A DNA stretch of 64,000 nt. Origin: Mangrovimonas sp. TPBH4 (GTDB lineage: Bacteria > Bacteroidota > Bacteroidia > Flavobacteriales > Flavobacteriaceae). Positions 6,649 to 16,152 of this stretch are shown piece after piece (within the stretch, counting starts at the first letter, position 1; every line of letters starts with the position of its first letter). The notes under the pieces are model-generated. The model searched no databases and had not been told where the DNA came from. It saw only the letters and a list, made by a program, of their open reading frames with translations. The DNA is taken from contig NZ_LBIO01000065.1 in NCBI RefSeq assembly GCF_001280505.1, positions 1 to 64,000 of the forward strand. The letters run 5' to 3'. The position numbers and the translations under genes are program-made.

Positions 6649-9606
6649 TCAATTATTCCTCGGGTCTTGCTTTAAACTCAATTTCCTACTCCAAATAATG
6701 TCCAAACTACAAAAATCATGATCTTCCGTGACGGTTCCGTAGCAAGCATACACCCCAATGCCATGAATGAGATACAAATCGACCACCTTTGTAAAATGCA
6801 CCGTATCAAAATACTGCCCTTCCCTATCAATAAAGGTACAAAACCTAATGCGCTTCCCTTGGGATGTTTTATGAAACCTTGTATGTACCAAAGCACCATA
6901 CAACAACACCTGTTTATTGACATACTTTTTAAAATCTTTAACCAATATATGAGGCATCAAAGTCTCTTCCACCAAATCAAAATACCCACAGAGAGGAAAG
7001 CCTAACAACTCCATTTGGTCATAGGCATTTTCCAACCAATTGCCATTTAGCTTTGGCAGTTTATAGGTTTTGTGCTCAGGTTTAAACAACAATGCCTGAG
7101 AAGACTTCAACTTGTTTTTATTGAGTTTAAACATGGCCTGCCATAACAATTCCGTTTTAGGCTGCCCCGTAAACCTAAAAGCATCTATCCTAATCAAGAT
7201 GGACAGCTGCTCTATACTAACATGCACCCTATCAATAAAATCATCCAAGGATTTATAAGGTCCGTAGAGTTGGCGCTCTGAAAGGATTCTCCTTATAGTA
7301 TAGTGTTCCAATTGCTTAAGATAGCCTAAGCCTAAGTAGATGCTATCTCCTTGAATGGTTGTGGGATGGTCGCTTGTATTGACACAAGGAGGATGTACTT
7401 TGCCTCCACACATCTGAGCTTCGTGGATGTAATGTTCGGTGCTGTAAAAACCACCACCATTGTTGAGCACCGCTACCATAAATTCCAACGGATAGTAACA
7501 TTTGAGATAGAGACTTTGATAACTTTCCACAGCATAGGAAGCAGAATGCCCCTTGGCAAAGGCATAGCCTGCAAAACTTTTAATCTGCTCCCAAACCTCA
7601 ATGGTGAGACTATCGGGATAGCCCCTTTCCCTGCAATTGGCAATAAACTTTTGTTCCACTTCCAAAAACTCTGTCCTCGACCGGAACTTACCACTCATCC
7701 CTCTTCTTAGCACATCTGCCTCTCCAAAATTTAGCCCCGCAAATTGATGGGCCACTTTCAATACATCTTCTTGATAAACCATGATACCATAAGTTTCCGG
7801 CATGATCTTAAGCAACATAGGATTGGCCTCCTTCCTCCTTTCGGGGTGACGTTGACGGATGATGTACTCCTGCTTCATTCCAGAACTAGAGACTCCTGGC
7901 CTAATGATGGAACTTGCCGCCACCAACCCCAAATAGTCCTGTGTCTGTAATTTTTGCATCAAGCCCCTCATAGCAGGCGATTCTACATAATAAGCCCCAA
8001 TGGCTTTGCCCTGTTTGAGAAGATTATTGACTTTGGGATCCCGTTTGAACCTTTCCACATCTGTGATATCTATGGAAGGTAAGTTGGGATTATTCTGTTT
8101 GATAAGCTCCAGGGCATCCTTGATTTTGGCAAGACCTCGTTGGCCCAAAATATCGAATTTGAAGATGCCCACATCCTCAGCAATGATCATGTCGAACTGT
8201 ACCGTTGGAAACCCTTTTGGTGGCATGTCGGTAGCGGAGTAATAATGGATGGGTCTGTCCAAAATTAAAATACCGCAAGAATGGACACTGAGGTGGTTGG
8301 GAAACCCTTTAATCAATTGGCCATACTTTAAGACTAACTTTGCCATGTCGTCCAATTGGTCTTGAGGCACTTTACCATCACTCAGTTTATCAATCTCTTC
8401 CTTAGGCAGACCAAAGACCTTTCCTATTTCCCTTACTACGCCACGGTATTTAAAGGTGTTGTAGGTAGCCAAAAGGGCTGTATGCGGAAACCTTTGGAAG
8501 ATATAAGCTGTAATATCTTCGCGTTCCTTCCATGAAAAATCGATGTCGAAATCTGGAGGCGAGGTACGATAGGGATTAATGAACCTTTCAAAATAAAGAT
8601 CCAACTCAATAGGATCTACATCGGTGATGCCAATTAAATAGGCCACAATACTGTTGGCACCACTCCCTCTGCCCACGTGGACATAGCCCTGTTGATTGGC
8701 ATAATTCACAATATCGTAATTGATTAAGAAATAAGATACAAAGTCCATATCCCTGATGGTATTGAGCTCTACCTTCAAACGTTCCAATACTTGTTTGGAC
8801 GGATTGCCGTAACGTTTTGAAAGCCCTTGATAACTGAGGTCTTTGAGCATTTCAAAGTCCTTTTCAGCACTGTCCAAATACAGGCTTTGGTTTTGAGAAC
8901 TGCGTGCCTTTCCAAATTCAAATGAAATCTGACATTGTTCCAAAAGCCATTCTGTGTTTTGGATGATATGCGGATATTCTTGAAAGGCTTCATACAATTG
9001 ATCCAAGTGCAGCATTTTATCATTTTCACTACATTCTTCAGACTTGGGCAACTTACTCAAAAGTGTATTGTTATCAATGGCCCTTAGCAATCTGTGGGCA
9101 TTGAAATCTTTTTTGTTCCTTACGGTAACCTGCTGCTGCATGACCAGTTTATCCTTATACTCCCTATAATGGCTAAAAGGCAGCTTTCTCAAATCCTGGA
9201 CACTGATCCCAATGAACTCATTGGTTGCAAAGGATTCCTTTTCCATTTGCATAACCTGTTCAAAAGGATAGACCACAAATGCATTAGGAAAGCATAGCGC
9301 CTGTTCGGGAAATGATTTGTTTTGATGAGCATACTCAGACAAAAAACTGTTGAGTTCCCTAAAGCCTTCATTATTTTTCGCTAAGCCCACAAATAACTGC
9401 GAAACTCCATTCCTAAAATCGATACCTACAATTGGTTTGATATGATATGCTTTGGCCGTACGGATAAAATTTAGGCAGGCAGAGGTATTGTTGATATCGG
9501 TTAAAGCCATTGCCTTCACGCCATTTTGAACGGCCAATTCCAAAAGTTCTTCTTCGGAAAACGTTCCGTAGCGCAAGGAATAATATGTATGGCAATTGAT
9601 ATACAC
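6649..9606 (-). CDS. dnaE2: DNA polymerase III alpha subunit, DnaE2-type (error-prone)
   Basis: A 985-residue C-family polymerase, shorter than replicative DnaE. The N-terminal PHP domain begins INCHTYYSLRYGTFSEEEL; the first metal-ligand His of the usual H-x-H is Asn here, so the PHP site may be inactive. The palm follows with GRGSGANS and the catalytic aspartates in SPPDFDIDFSW. The C-terminal part carries the helix-hairpin-helix and OB regions. It is the second gene of a unit with dinB, 9 bases downstream of it, and divergent from a LexA-like gene. This order fits a damage-inducible translesion cassette analogous to ImuB-DnaE2. A second, replicative DnaE is expected elsewhere. Confidence 0.85.
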   Translation of the reverse strand: MYINCHTYYSLRYGTFSEEELLELAVQNGVKAMALTDINNTSACLNFIRTAKAYHIKPIVGIDFRNGVSQLFVGLAKNNEGFRELNSFLSEYAHQNKSFPEQALCFPNAFVVYPFEQVMQMEKESFATNEFIGISVQDLRKLPFSHYREYKDKLVMQQQVTVRNKKDFNAHRLLRAIDNNTLLSKLPKSEECSENDKMLHLDQLYEAFQEYPHIIQNTEWLLEQCQISFEFGKARSSQNQSLYLDSAEKDFEMLKDLSYQGLSKRYGNPSKQVLERLKVELNTIRDMDFVSYFLINYDIVNYANQQGYVHVGRGSGANSIVAYLIGITDVDPIELDLYFERFINPYRTSPPDFDIDFSWKEREDITAYIFQRFPHTALLATYNTFKYRGVVREIGKVFGLPKEEIDKLSDGKVPQDQLDDMAKLVLKYGQLIKGFPNHLSVHSCGILILDRPIHYYSATDMPPKGFPTVQFDMIIAEDVGIFKFDILGQRGLAKIKDALELIKQNNPNLPSIDITDVERFKRDPKVNNLLKQGKAIGAYYVESPAMRGLMQKLQTQDYLGLVAASSIIRPGVSSSGMKQEYIIRQRHPERRKEANPMLLKIMPETYGIMVYQEDVLKVAHQFAGLNFGEADVLRRGMSGKFRSRTEFLEVEQKFIANCRERGYPDSLTIEVWEQIKSFAGYAFAKGHSASYAVESYQSLYLKCYYPLEFMVAVLNNGGGFYSTEHYIHEAQMCGGKVHPPCVNTSDHPTTIQGDSIYLGLGYLKQLEHYTIRRILSERQLYGPYKSLDDFIDRVHVSIEQLSILIRIDAFRFTGQPKTELLWQAMFKLNKNKLKSSQALLFKPEHKTYKLPKLNGNWLENAYDQMELLGFPLCGYFDLVEETLMPHILVKDFKKYVNKQVLLYGALVHTRFHKTSQGKRIRFCTFIDREGQYFDTVHFTKVVDLYLIHGIGVYACYGTVTEDHDFCSLDIIWSRKLSLKQDPRNN

Positions 9607-9615
9607 AACAAATCT

Positions 9616-10830
9616 TTATTGGTTGCGGTGCGCCAATACAATAGGCGGCTCACCATTGAAAGGGTTATTGAAACGTCCGATGGTTTTAGCCCCCATGGAA
9701 GCTGCCTTTTGAATGCTGAGTTCTCCAAAGCGGTTGCGGATATGGTCCATAGCACTGTAGAGCCTTAGCATTTCCTCGGTATCGTCGAATAGGTTGATTT
9801 GATAATTGCCTGACACCAAATCACTAAACTTCACCCCTACCAACCTGATGAGCAAGCGACGTTCGTACAGCCTGTCGAACAGTTCCATAATCTTCGGAAT
9901 GATAACATGGTCTGCACTAGTATAGGGAATCTTCAACTGCTTGGTGTGCGTATTAAAATCGGAATACCTAATCTTGACCGCGATACAGGCCGTTAACTTT
10001 TCCCCTTTCCTTAGCTGAAAGGCCAAGTTTTCCGCCATGGCAAAAATGGTGGTCCGCAGTTTGAGCATGTCGATGGTATCTTTATTGAAAGTACGCTCGG
10101 TAGAAATGGATTTGCGCTCATGAAACGGAATAAGCGGTGGATTGTCGATGCCCTGTGCCCTTCTCCAGATAGTCCGCCCATTGGCGCCCAATACCGTTTC
10201 CATCATCTCCAAGGGCATTTGCTGTACCGTAGCCACTTTATCGATGCCCAAATTCCGTAGGGTATGGTAAGTCTTTTCACCTACAGAAGGTATTTTCTTA
10301 ATGGACAAGGGCGCCAAAAAGGGCTTTTCAAAGCCCTGTTCTATACGCAATTGGTTGTTCGGTTTTGCTTCTCCTGTAGCCATTTTAGATACTATCTTAT
10401 TAGCTGAAAGTCCAAAGGAAATGGGCAGCCCCGTTTCCTTCATAATAGTCCCCCTTAACTCTGTAGCATATTTGTAACTGCCAAAAAATTTGTCCATCCC
10501 ACTGAGGTCGGCATAAAACTCATCGATACTGGCCTTTTCAAACACGGGCACCCTTTCCTTTATAATTTCGGTGACCATTTGTGATTGTTTAGTATAGATG
10601 GAAGCATCCCCACGGATGACCACCGCTTCAGGGCACAGCCGCCTAGCCATTTTCATGGGCATTCCAGAATGCACGCCAAAGCGCCTGGTCTCATAACTGC
10701 ATGCCGCCACAACCCCTCTATCGCCCGTTCCGCCCACCAACAAGGGCCTTTTTTGAAGGCGACTGTCTATGAGGCGTTCACAGGACACAAAGAAGGTGTC
10801 GAGGTCCAAATGCAGAATATTTTTGTTCAT
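9616..10830 (-). CDS. dinB: Y-family DNA polymerase IV (DinB)
   Basis: A 404-residue translesion polymerase. The catalytic motifs are intact: LDLDTFFVSCE near the N-terminus and KASIDEFYADLSG for the second acidic pair; the palm motif SYETRRFGVHSGMPM is also present. The HhH and little-finger regions follow, with the clamp-binding-like peptide QINLF at residues 344-348. Because the catalytic acids are present it is a true polymerase, not an ImuB-type dead subunit. It is first in the unit with dnaE2 and shares a short divergent promoter with the S24 repressor gene. A -7 element lies so close to the ATG that the mRNA may be nearly leaderless. Confidence 0.92.
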   Translation of the reverse strand: MNKNILHLDLDTFFVSCERLIDSRLQKRPLLVGGTGDRGVVAACSYETRRFGVHSGMPMKMARRLCPEAVVIRGDASIYTKQSQMVTEIIKERVPVFEKASIDEFYADLSGMDKFFGSYKYATELRGTIMKETGLPISFGLSANKIVSKMATGEAKPNNQLRIEQGFEKPFLAPLSIKKIPSVGEKTYHTLRNLGIDKVATVQQMPLEMMETVLGANGRTIWRRAQGIDNPPLIPFHERKSISTERTFNKDTIDMLKLRTTIFAMAENLAFQLRKGEKLTACIAVKIRYSDFNTHTKQLKIPYTSADHVIIPKIMELFDRLYERRLLIRLVGVKFSDLVSGNYQINLFDDTEEMLRLYSAMDHIRNRFGELSIQKAASMGAKTIGRFNNPFNGEPPIVLAHRNQ

Positions 10831-10834
10831 TTTG

Positions 10835-10880
10835 CAAAGTTAGCTACATATTTGAGCGGTTATTGCTTATATTTGTAGCA
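10835..10880. promoter_or_regulatory. Divergent promoters with an inverted-repeat operator
   Basis: The 82-base gap holds two opposed -7 elements. TAACTTTG reads on the minus strand at 10842-10835 for dinB, and TATATTTG reads on the plus strand at 10868-10875 for the repressor. Next to each lies one arm of an inverted repeat, GCTACA at 10843-10848 and TGTAGC at 10874-10879. A dimeric repressor bound there would cover both promoters. The LexA-like product encoded next door is the obvious candidate ligand. Confidence 0.6.
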
Positions 10881-10912
10881 AACAAAATCAACCTCCTTTT
10901 TACGATGTAACC

Positions 10913-11683
10913 ATGACAGCACTTTCTAGAAATATCAGTCATTTGCGGGAACTTAAACGCATTACCCAAGAAACCCTTGCGGAAGATCTTGGTATTACCC
11001 GATCCCGAGTAAGCTCGTATGAAGAAGGGCGTTCGGCCCCACCCATTGAGCTGCTTATCAAACTTTCGGATTATTTTAAATTGCCCATCGATGTGTTAGT
11101 ACGGCACGACCTAACTAAAGGGAGTGAGCATTCCTTTATTGAACTACGGAACCAGCGGGTACTGTTCCCCATTACTATCAACTCTGAGGGAGATGATTTG
11201 ATTGAAGTGGTTCCCGTAAAAACCTCAGCAGGGTATTTGGCAGGTTATGACGACCCCGAATATATTGAGCAATTGGAAAAAATAAAGCTTCCCTTTTTGC
11301 CCACTGGCAAGCACCGTGCCTTCCCTATAAAAGGAGACTCTATGTTGCCTCTGAAACCGGGTAGTTATGTGGTGGGGAAATTTATTGAGGACCGACTGGA
11401 TATCATGGATGGGCGTTCGTATATCTTATTGACCCAAAATGACGGAATGGTATACAAACGAATAAAAGACCAGATTAAAGACAATAATACCTTGTTGTTG
11501 ATTTCAGACAATCCACAATACCAGCCCTATGAAGTGCCTATTGACGAAGTCCTGGAACTTTGGGAATTCACCTGTAGCATCAACACCCAGGAATACGATC
11601 CGCACGAACTAAAAATCAGTAGTATTTTGGAAATGTTCAACAGTTTGGGAGTGGAATTGGAAGCCCTTAAAAAAGCCCTATAA
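10913..11683 (+). CDS. LexA-like repressor: XRE HTH plus S24 self-cleaving peptidase
   Basis: A 256-residue regulator. Residues about 8-62 form an XRE/Cro-type HTH (ITQETLAEDLGITRSRVSSYEEG). A linker with the likely Ala-Gly cleavage site (TSAGYLAGYDD) leads to an S24 peptidase domain with the catalytic Ser in KGDSMLPLKPGS and the Lys in MVYKRIKD. Such proteins cleave themselves on RecA filaments and so derepress damage genes. It is divergent from dinB-dnaE2, and its stop codon overlaps the next gene's start (TAATG), so repressor and nuclease are co-translated. It is not classical LexA, whose HTH is of a different type. Confidence 0.88.
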   Translation: MTALSRNISHLRELKRITQETLAEDLGITRSRVSSYEEGRSAPPIELLIKLSDYFKLPIDVLVRHDLTKGSEHSFIELRNQRVLFPITINSEGDDLIEVVPVKTSAGYLAGYDDPEYIEQLEKIKLPFLPTGKHRAFPIKGDSMLPLKPGSYVVGKFIEDRLDIMDGRSYILLTQNDGMVYKRIKDQIKDNNTLLLISDNPQYQPYEVPIDEVLELWEFTCSINTQEYDPHELKISSILEMFNSLGVELEALKKAL

Positions 11684-13032
11684 TGCACTACACTATTATC
11701 GATATTGAAACCACCGGAGGTCAAAACATCACCGAAATTGCCATGTGCCGTCATGACGGCTCCAAAATTATTGACAGTTACAGTACTCTGGTGAACCCAC
11801 AGGCCTATATCCCCGATTACATTACAGCATTAACAGGGATCGACAACGCCATGGTAGCTGAGGCACCTACCTTTTCAGAAATTGCCGAGACTATTTTAAA
11901 CTTTACCCAAGACAGCATTTTTGTGGCTCACAATGTCAATTTCGATTACAATATCATTCGGAATGAGTTTAAAACATTAGGTATTGATTTCAACAGAAAA
12001 AAACTTTGTACCATACGCCTATCCCGAAAACTATTGCCTGGGCACGCTTCCTACAGTTTGGGCAAACTATGCAGAGCCCTCAATATAGACATCCAAAATC
12101 GGCACCGCGCCAAGGGAGATACCGATGCCACGGTGATATTGTTCGAAATGTTATTGGCTCAAGACGGATCGGAAAATGTCTTTCAGGATTTTTTACGAAA
12201 GACCTCCAAAGAGGCTACACTTCCGCCCCATTTACCTAGTCAGGTTTTCAATAGGATTCCCAATGCACCGGGTATTTATTATTTCAAAAACAAAAAGGGC
12301 AAAATTATTTATGTTGGAAAGGCCAAAGACCTCAAAAAACGGGTTTTGGGACATTTCTACAACAAAAGCCAAAAAGAACTGGATCTTTGCCGAGACACTG
12401 CAGATATTGATTTTGAACTTTCCGGTAGCGAGACCATTGCCCTATTAATGGAAGATGCCGCTATCAAACATCATTTCCCGGCATACAACCAAGCTGCCAA
12501 ACGGCCACCAAAAAGCTATGCCGTATTTTCATATCAAGACCGTCAGGGCATTTTACATTTAGCCTATAACACATTAAAATCAGCACCCAATCCCATTCAG
12601 ATATTCCATGGCATTAGGGAATGTAGAAGCTATTTGGAAACTTTATGTAGAACCTACGAGCTCTGCCCAAAGTATTGCCACTTACAGGAAGGTGTTTCGG
12701 AATGTTCCCACTATGCCATACACACTTGCCATGGTATTTGCCGACAAGAAGAAACTGTTGCCAAATACAACCAAAGGGTTACCGAGGCCATCGAGCAGAT
12801 ACAAAACACCACTAAAGATATCGTCATCAAAAAAACAGGGAGACACCCTGAAGAGGAGAGTTTTATTCTCATTCAGAACGGTTCTTATAGAGGTTATGGC
12901 TTTGTGGATAAATCGGAACAAATTATGCACAGCTCAGATCTTGAAACCTTTTTGATTCCGCAAAAAGACACTATAGATATCCAAAGAATTTTGAGAAAAG
13001 TTGTTTTAGAAAATGACAGTAATCCGAAATAA
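11683..13032 (+). CDS. DnaQ-like 3'-5' exonuclease fused to a GIY-YIG (UvrC/Cho-like) nuclease
   Basis: A 449-residue fusion. The N-terminal DEDDh exonuclease (residues 1-165) shows IIDIETTG, AHNVNFDYN and HRAKGDTDAT. The GIY-YIG domain (about 195-280) shows NAPGIYYF and KIIYVGKAKDLKKRV. A C-terminal cysteine-rich stretch (CPKYCHLQEGVSEC, CHGIC) could bind metal. The same fusion type is known in actinobacteria and resembles the SOS-induced Cho nuclease joined to a proofreading exonuclease. It is coupled to the S24 repressor, so it is probably damage-inducible and acts in excision repair or trims ends for the neighbouring polymerases. Exact substrate unknown. Confidence 0.85.
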   Translation: MHYTIIDIETTGGQNITEIAMCRHDGSKIIDSYSTLVNPQAYIPDYITALTGIDNAMVAEAPTFSEIAETILNFTQDSIFVAHNVNFDYNIIRNEFKTLGIDFNRKKLCTIRLSRKLLPGHASYSLGKLCRALNIDIQNRHRAKGDTDATVILFEMLLAQDGSENVFQDFLRKTSKEATLPPHLPSQVFNRIPNAPGIYYFKNKKGKIIYVGKAKDLKKRVLGHFYNKSQKELDLCRDTADIDFELSGSETIALLMEDAAIKHHFPAYNQAAKRPPKSYAVFSYQDRQGILHLAYNTLKSAPNPIQIFHGIRECRSYLETLCRTYELCPKYCHLQEGVSECSHYAIHTCHGICRQEETVAKYNQRVTEAIEQIQNTTKDIVIKKTGRHPEEESFILIQNGSYRGYGFVDKSEQIMHSSDLETFLIPQKDTIDIQRILRKVVLENDSNPK

Positions 13033-13065
13033 GTTTTACAACTAACATCACATTTAAACCATCTT

Positions 13066-13100
13066 TTGCAACATCATTTTTAAAGGTTGTTGTATTTTTG
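13066..13100 (+). promoter_or_regulatory. Possible promoter for the acyl-CoA synthetase gene
   Basis: TATTTTTG at 13093-13100 matches the -7 consensus, with TTG at 13066-13068 upstream. The spacer of 24 bases is longer than usual and the 5' leader would be about 165 bases. Nothing else notable was seen between 13033 and 13271. Confidence 0.3.
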
Positions 13101-13271
13101 ACAACATTCTTTTATCGGTTATCTTTTTAAGGATTTCGCTGATGGGATATATGAAAAATGTGAGAAGCAGCAATGTCCCTAATCTTTATACTATTAGAGA
13201 TTTAGTTTTTAAAACAGTTTTTTGACGCATTATTGGTATTTACGCCATGATTTCTCACCAAATTTTTAGTT

Positions 13272-15077
13272 ATGACAAATTCTGATGACAATGGACAGCA
13301 TAGACTGTTTGATTTTTTATTAGGTGACAATATCAAAACGTTGCCAGAAAACTTCTTACAGTACAAAAAAGACGGAGCCTGGGAGCACTATACACCAATC
13401 CAACTAAAGGAAATGGCTTTTGGGCTGGCAAATTCATTATTGGCAAAAGGCATAAACGGCAATGAAATTAATATAGAAAACAAATCGAAAGTTGGATTGA
13501 TATGCTTCTCATCTCCCGATTGGTTGGTCATTGATTTAGCCGTCCAACTTACAGGCGCAGTATTAATACCTTTATACCCAAACATTTCAACTAATGAATT
13601 AGTGACCATTTTCAATGAGGCTGAGCTTGAAATCTGTTTTGTGGAAAACATGGAGCTATATGAAAAGTTAAGTTCTGCACAACATTCCATTCCTTCCCTA
13701 AAGGAAATCTATATCATCAACTCAACCAATACGGAGCTTAGCTGGAAACCATTGATTCAACCTTATTCCAGCGCTATTTATGAACAAGTATTGATTCAGG
13801 CCAACAAAGTTCAAGACACCGATGTGTGCACCATTATTTATACATCTGGGACCACAGGAACCCCCAAGGGCGTGATGCTTTCTCACAAAAACGCCTATTC
13901 CAATATGAAAGCCACGTCTGATGAAGTGTTTGAATATTTAACTCTGGAAGAAAATAAATCCCTAAGTTTTTTACCGCTGAATCATATTTATGAGAAAATG
14001 GCCATGTATTTTTATACTTACAATGGCTTTACTATTTCGTTTGCCGAAAGCGTAGACAAGGTGGCTGAGAACCTAAGGGAACTAAAACCTTATATGTTCT
14101 GTGCGGTACCGAGGCTTCTGGAAAAGGTTTATGAAAAGATAATTTCTATAGGAGAAGCCCAAACAGGCCTTAAAAGAACCATCTTTTTTTGGGCTGTTAA
14201 ACTAGCTAATAGATATAAATTTAATCAAAAATCAAATCTTGCCTATAAACTTCAATTATGGTTGGCGGATAAACTAATCTACAAGAAATGGCGTGAAGCT
14301 CTTGGCGGAAATGTAAAAGCCATTATTATGGGGGGTGGTGCTTGCCAAGAACGGTTAATACGCGTTTTTGGAGCTGCAGGAATTAAAGTTGTGGAGGGTT
14401 ATGGTCTCACCGAAACCTCTCCCATCATAGCTTTCAATCGCACCAATGATATTAGACCGGGAACCGTTGGCAAACCCTTAAAGTCAGTTGAAATTAAACT
14501 TTTGGAAGACGGAGAAATTTGCTGTAAGGGAGACAATGTCATGGTAGGCTATTTTAAACGCCCCGAAGAAACCGCAAAAGTTCTGAAAGATGGTTGGTTC
14601 TGCACTGGAGATATTGGAGAAATGGTGGATTCGAAATATTTAAAAATCACCGATCGCAAAAAGGAAATGTTCAAGACTTCGGGAGGTAAGTATGTGGTAC
14701 CGCAACCTATAGAAAACAAAATGAAAGAGAGTTTTCTCATTGAACAGATCATGGTGGTTGGAGATGGCCAAAAATTTGTCTCGGCATTGATTGTTCCTAA
14801 CTTTTCCGGTTTAGCCGATTGGTGCCGAAAGCATTCTATCCCATACGTAGGCAAAGAAATTGCCCTAAAATCGGAAAATATCACCAAGCTTTACCAAAGT
14901 ATCATAGACCGCTACAACCCACTGTTCAACCATGTGGAGCAAATCAAAAAATTTGTGCTGTTGCCAGAAGAATGGACTGTTGATAAAGGTGAACTGACTC
15001 CAAGTATGAAAATTAAAAGAAAGGTCATTGCTAAAAAACATGAGACTGATATCGCCCAACTATATGGCTTGCAATAA
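13272..15077 (+). CDS. Long-chain fatty acid--CoA ligase (AMP-forming)
   Basis: A 601-residue adenylate-forming enzyme that activates fatty acids to acyl-CoA. The P-loop-like motif is IIYTSGTTGTPKGVMLSHKN. Further core motifs are EGYGLTETSP, WFCTGDIGE and DRKKEMFKTSGGKYV, and the C-terminal catalytic Lys lies in SMKIKRK. It is of the bacterial FACS type related to eukaryotic ACSL, without a signal peptide. It appears monocistronic. Chain-length preference cannot be read from sequence. Confidence 0.92.
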   Translation: MTNSDDNGQHRLFDFLLGDNIKTLPENFLQYKKDGAWEHYTPIQLKEMAFGLANSLLAKGINGNEINIENKSKVGLICFSSPDWLVIDLAVQLTGAVLIPLYPNISTNELVTIFNEAELEICFVENMELYEKLSSAQHSIPSLKEIYIINSTNTELSWKPLIQPYSSAIYEQVLIQANKVQDTDVCTIIYTSGTTGTPKGVMLSHKNAYSNMKATSDEVFEYLTLEENKSLSFLPLNHIYEKMAMYFYTYNGFTISFAESVDKVAENLRELKPYMFCAVPRLLEKVYEKIISIGEAQTGLKRTIFFWAVKLANRYKFNQKSNLAYKLQLWLADKLIYKKWREALGGNVKAIIMGGGACQERLIRVFGAAGIKVVEGYGLTETSPIIAFNRTNDIRPGTVGKPLKSVEIKLLEDGEICCKGDNVMVGYFKRPEETAKVLKDGWFCTGDIGEMVDSKYLKITDRKKEMFKTSGGKYVVPQPIENKMKESFLIEQIMVVGDGQKFVSALIVPNFSGLADWCRKHSIPYVGKEIALKSENITKLYQSIIDRYNPLFNHVEQIKKFVLLPEEWTVDKGELTPSMKIKRKVIAKKHETDIAQLYGLQ

Positions 15078-15341
15078 AAACAGTGTTTTAAATTGAAAAT
15101 AATTTTCATGTCCAAGGTAGGCCGATCAATTTATTTTAGGCTTTACCACTGATATACAAAAACCTACATTACACACAGAGCTATTTCTGTTACTTCCTGT
15201 TATCTTTTTTTTAAAAATTTAAAATTAATTTTAAGAAGACTGTAACAAATTACTTACTTTAACTACATATTAATAGAGCAAAGGAATAGCTCGGACGCCT
15301 CAAGTCTGTTAGGAATTAACCAACCAAATTAATACTTCAAA

Positions 15342-15470
15342 ATGAACTATTTACTTGGAGTTCCAACGCAAACAACAAACGTCTTCACCCTTTTAAACAT
15401 TTTACGATACCATGCTGCAGGCCTGGGTGAAAATGCAGATTCCGCTCTTTCAACATTAAAAAACCGTTGA
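15342..15470 (+). CDS. Possible 42-residue small protein in a 442-base gap
   Basis: The gap 15078-15519 has no long gene. One short frame starts at an ATG after an A-rich stretch and encodes MNYLLGVPTQTTNVF and so on, ending LSTLKNR. It has no recognisable motif, and no close ribosome-binding signal can be used to judge it. It may be chance. No terminator with a clear stem was seen after the acyl-CoA synthetase gene. Confidence 0.15.
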   Translation: MNYLLGVPTQTTNVFTLLNILRYHAAGLGENADSALSTLKNR

Positions 15471-15519
15471 AGGACTCTATCAAAGAACGTGTTTTTCAAT
15501 TTTTAAATTTTCATACACA

Positions 15520-16152
15520 ATGGAATGGTTTGCTGCCCTTGATGCTTTTAGCAAGTTTTACTGGATTATCGCTTTAATTGGCTCCTTAATTTTCATTTTT
15601 ATCATGGCAACTACTTTTTTGGGAGCCGATAGCATAGATGATGTTGACGGATTGGATTCAAGCATTGACACCGATACAGGTATTGAATTTCAATTTATAA
15701 CCTTTAAAAACCTCGTTGGTTTCTTTACCATTTTTGGGTGGAGCGGTATCGGCTGTATTGAAGCCGGATTGTCAAAGCCTTTGAGCATCATTTTATCCTT
15801 GGCCTGTGGTCTTGCAATGATGAGTATTATGGCTGCTATGTTTTACTATATGAAAAAATTAACCGATAGTGGCACCCTTAATTACAATAATGCCATTGGA
15901 GCCATTGGAGAGATCTATCTTACTGTTGGAGCTAACCGTTCCAGAATGGGAAAAGTGAGCATTAGAGTGCAGGGAACTTTAAGAGAATTGGAAGCCCTTT
16001 CTGATTCTTTATTCGAATTAAAATCTGGTACCATTATCCAAGTGGTGGATGTTACCAGCAACGGCATCTTAATAGTTGAAGAAACCAAAAAACCTATACA
16101 ACCAATAAAATCAGAAATTTATGAACTACCATCTTCCCCTTCAAAGCTTTAA
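15520..16152 (+). CDS. nfeD: NfeD-like membrane protein
   Basis: A 210-residue protein with three or four membrane segments in residues 13-115 and a C-terminal OB-fold (about 125-195: IGAIGEIYLTVGANRSRMGKVSIRVQG) typical of short NfeD proteins. These pair with flotillins and are thought to help organise membrane microdomains. Pairing is seen here: the next gene is a flotillin and the two overlap or nearly abut. No protease domain is present, as in the short NfeD class. Confidence 0.85.
   Translation: MEWFAALDAFSKFYWIIALIGSLIFIFIMATTFLGADSIDDVDGLDSSIDTDTGIEFQFITFKNLVGFFTIFGWSGIGCIEAGLSKPLSIILSLACGLAMMSIMAAMFYYMKKLTDSGTLNYNNAIGAIGEIYLTVGANRSRMGKVSIRVQGTLRELEALSDSLFELKSGTIIQVVDVTSNGILIVEETKKPIQPIKSEIYELPSSPSKL

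Noticed and set aside
13142..13225. 27-codon frame starting MGYMKNVRSS
   Set aside because: Very short, no motif and no packing with neighbours.
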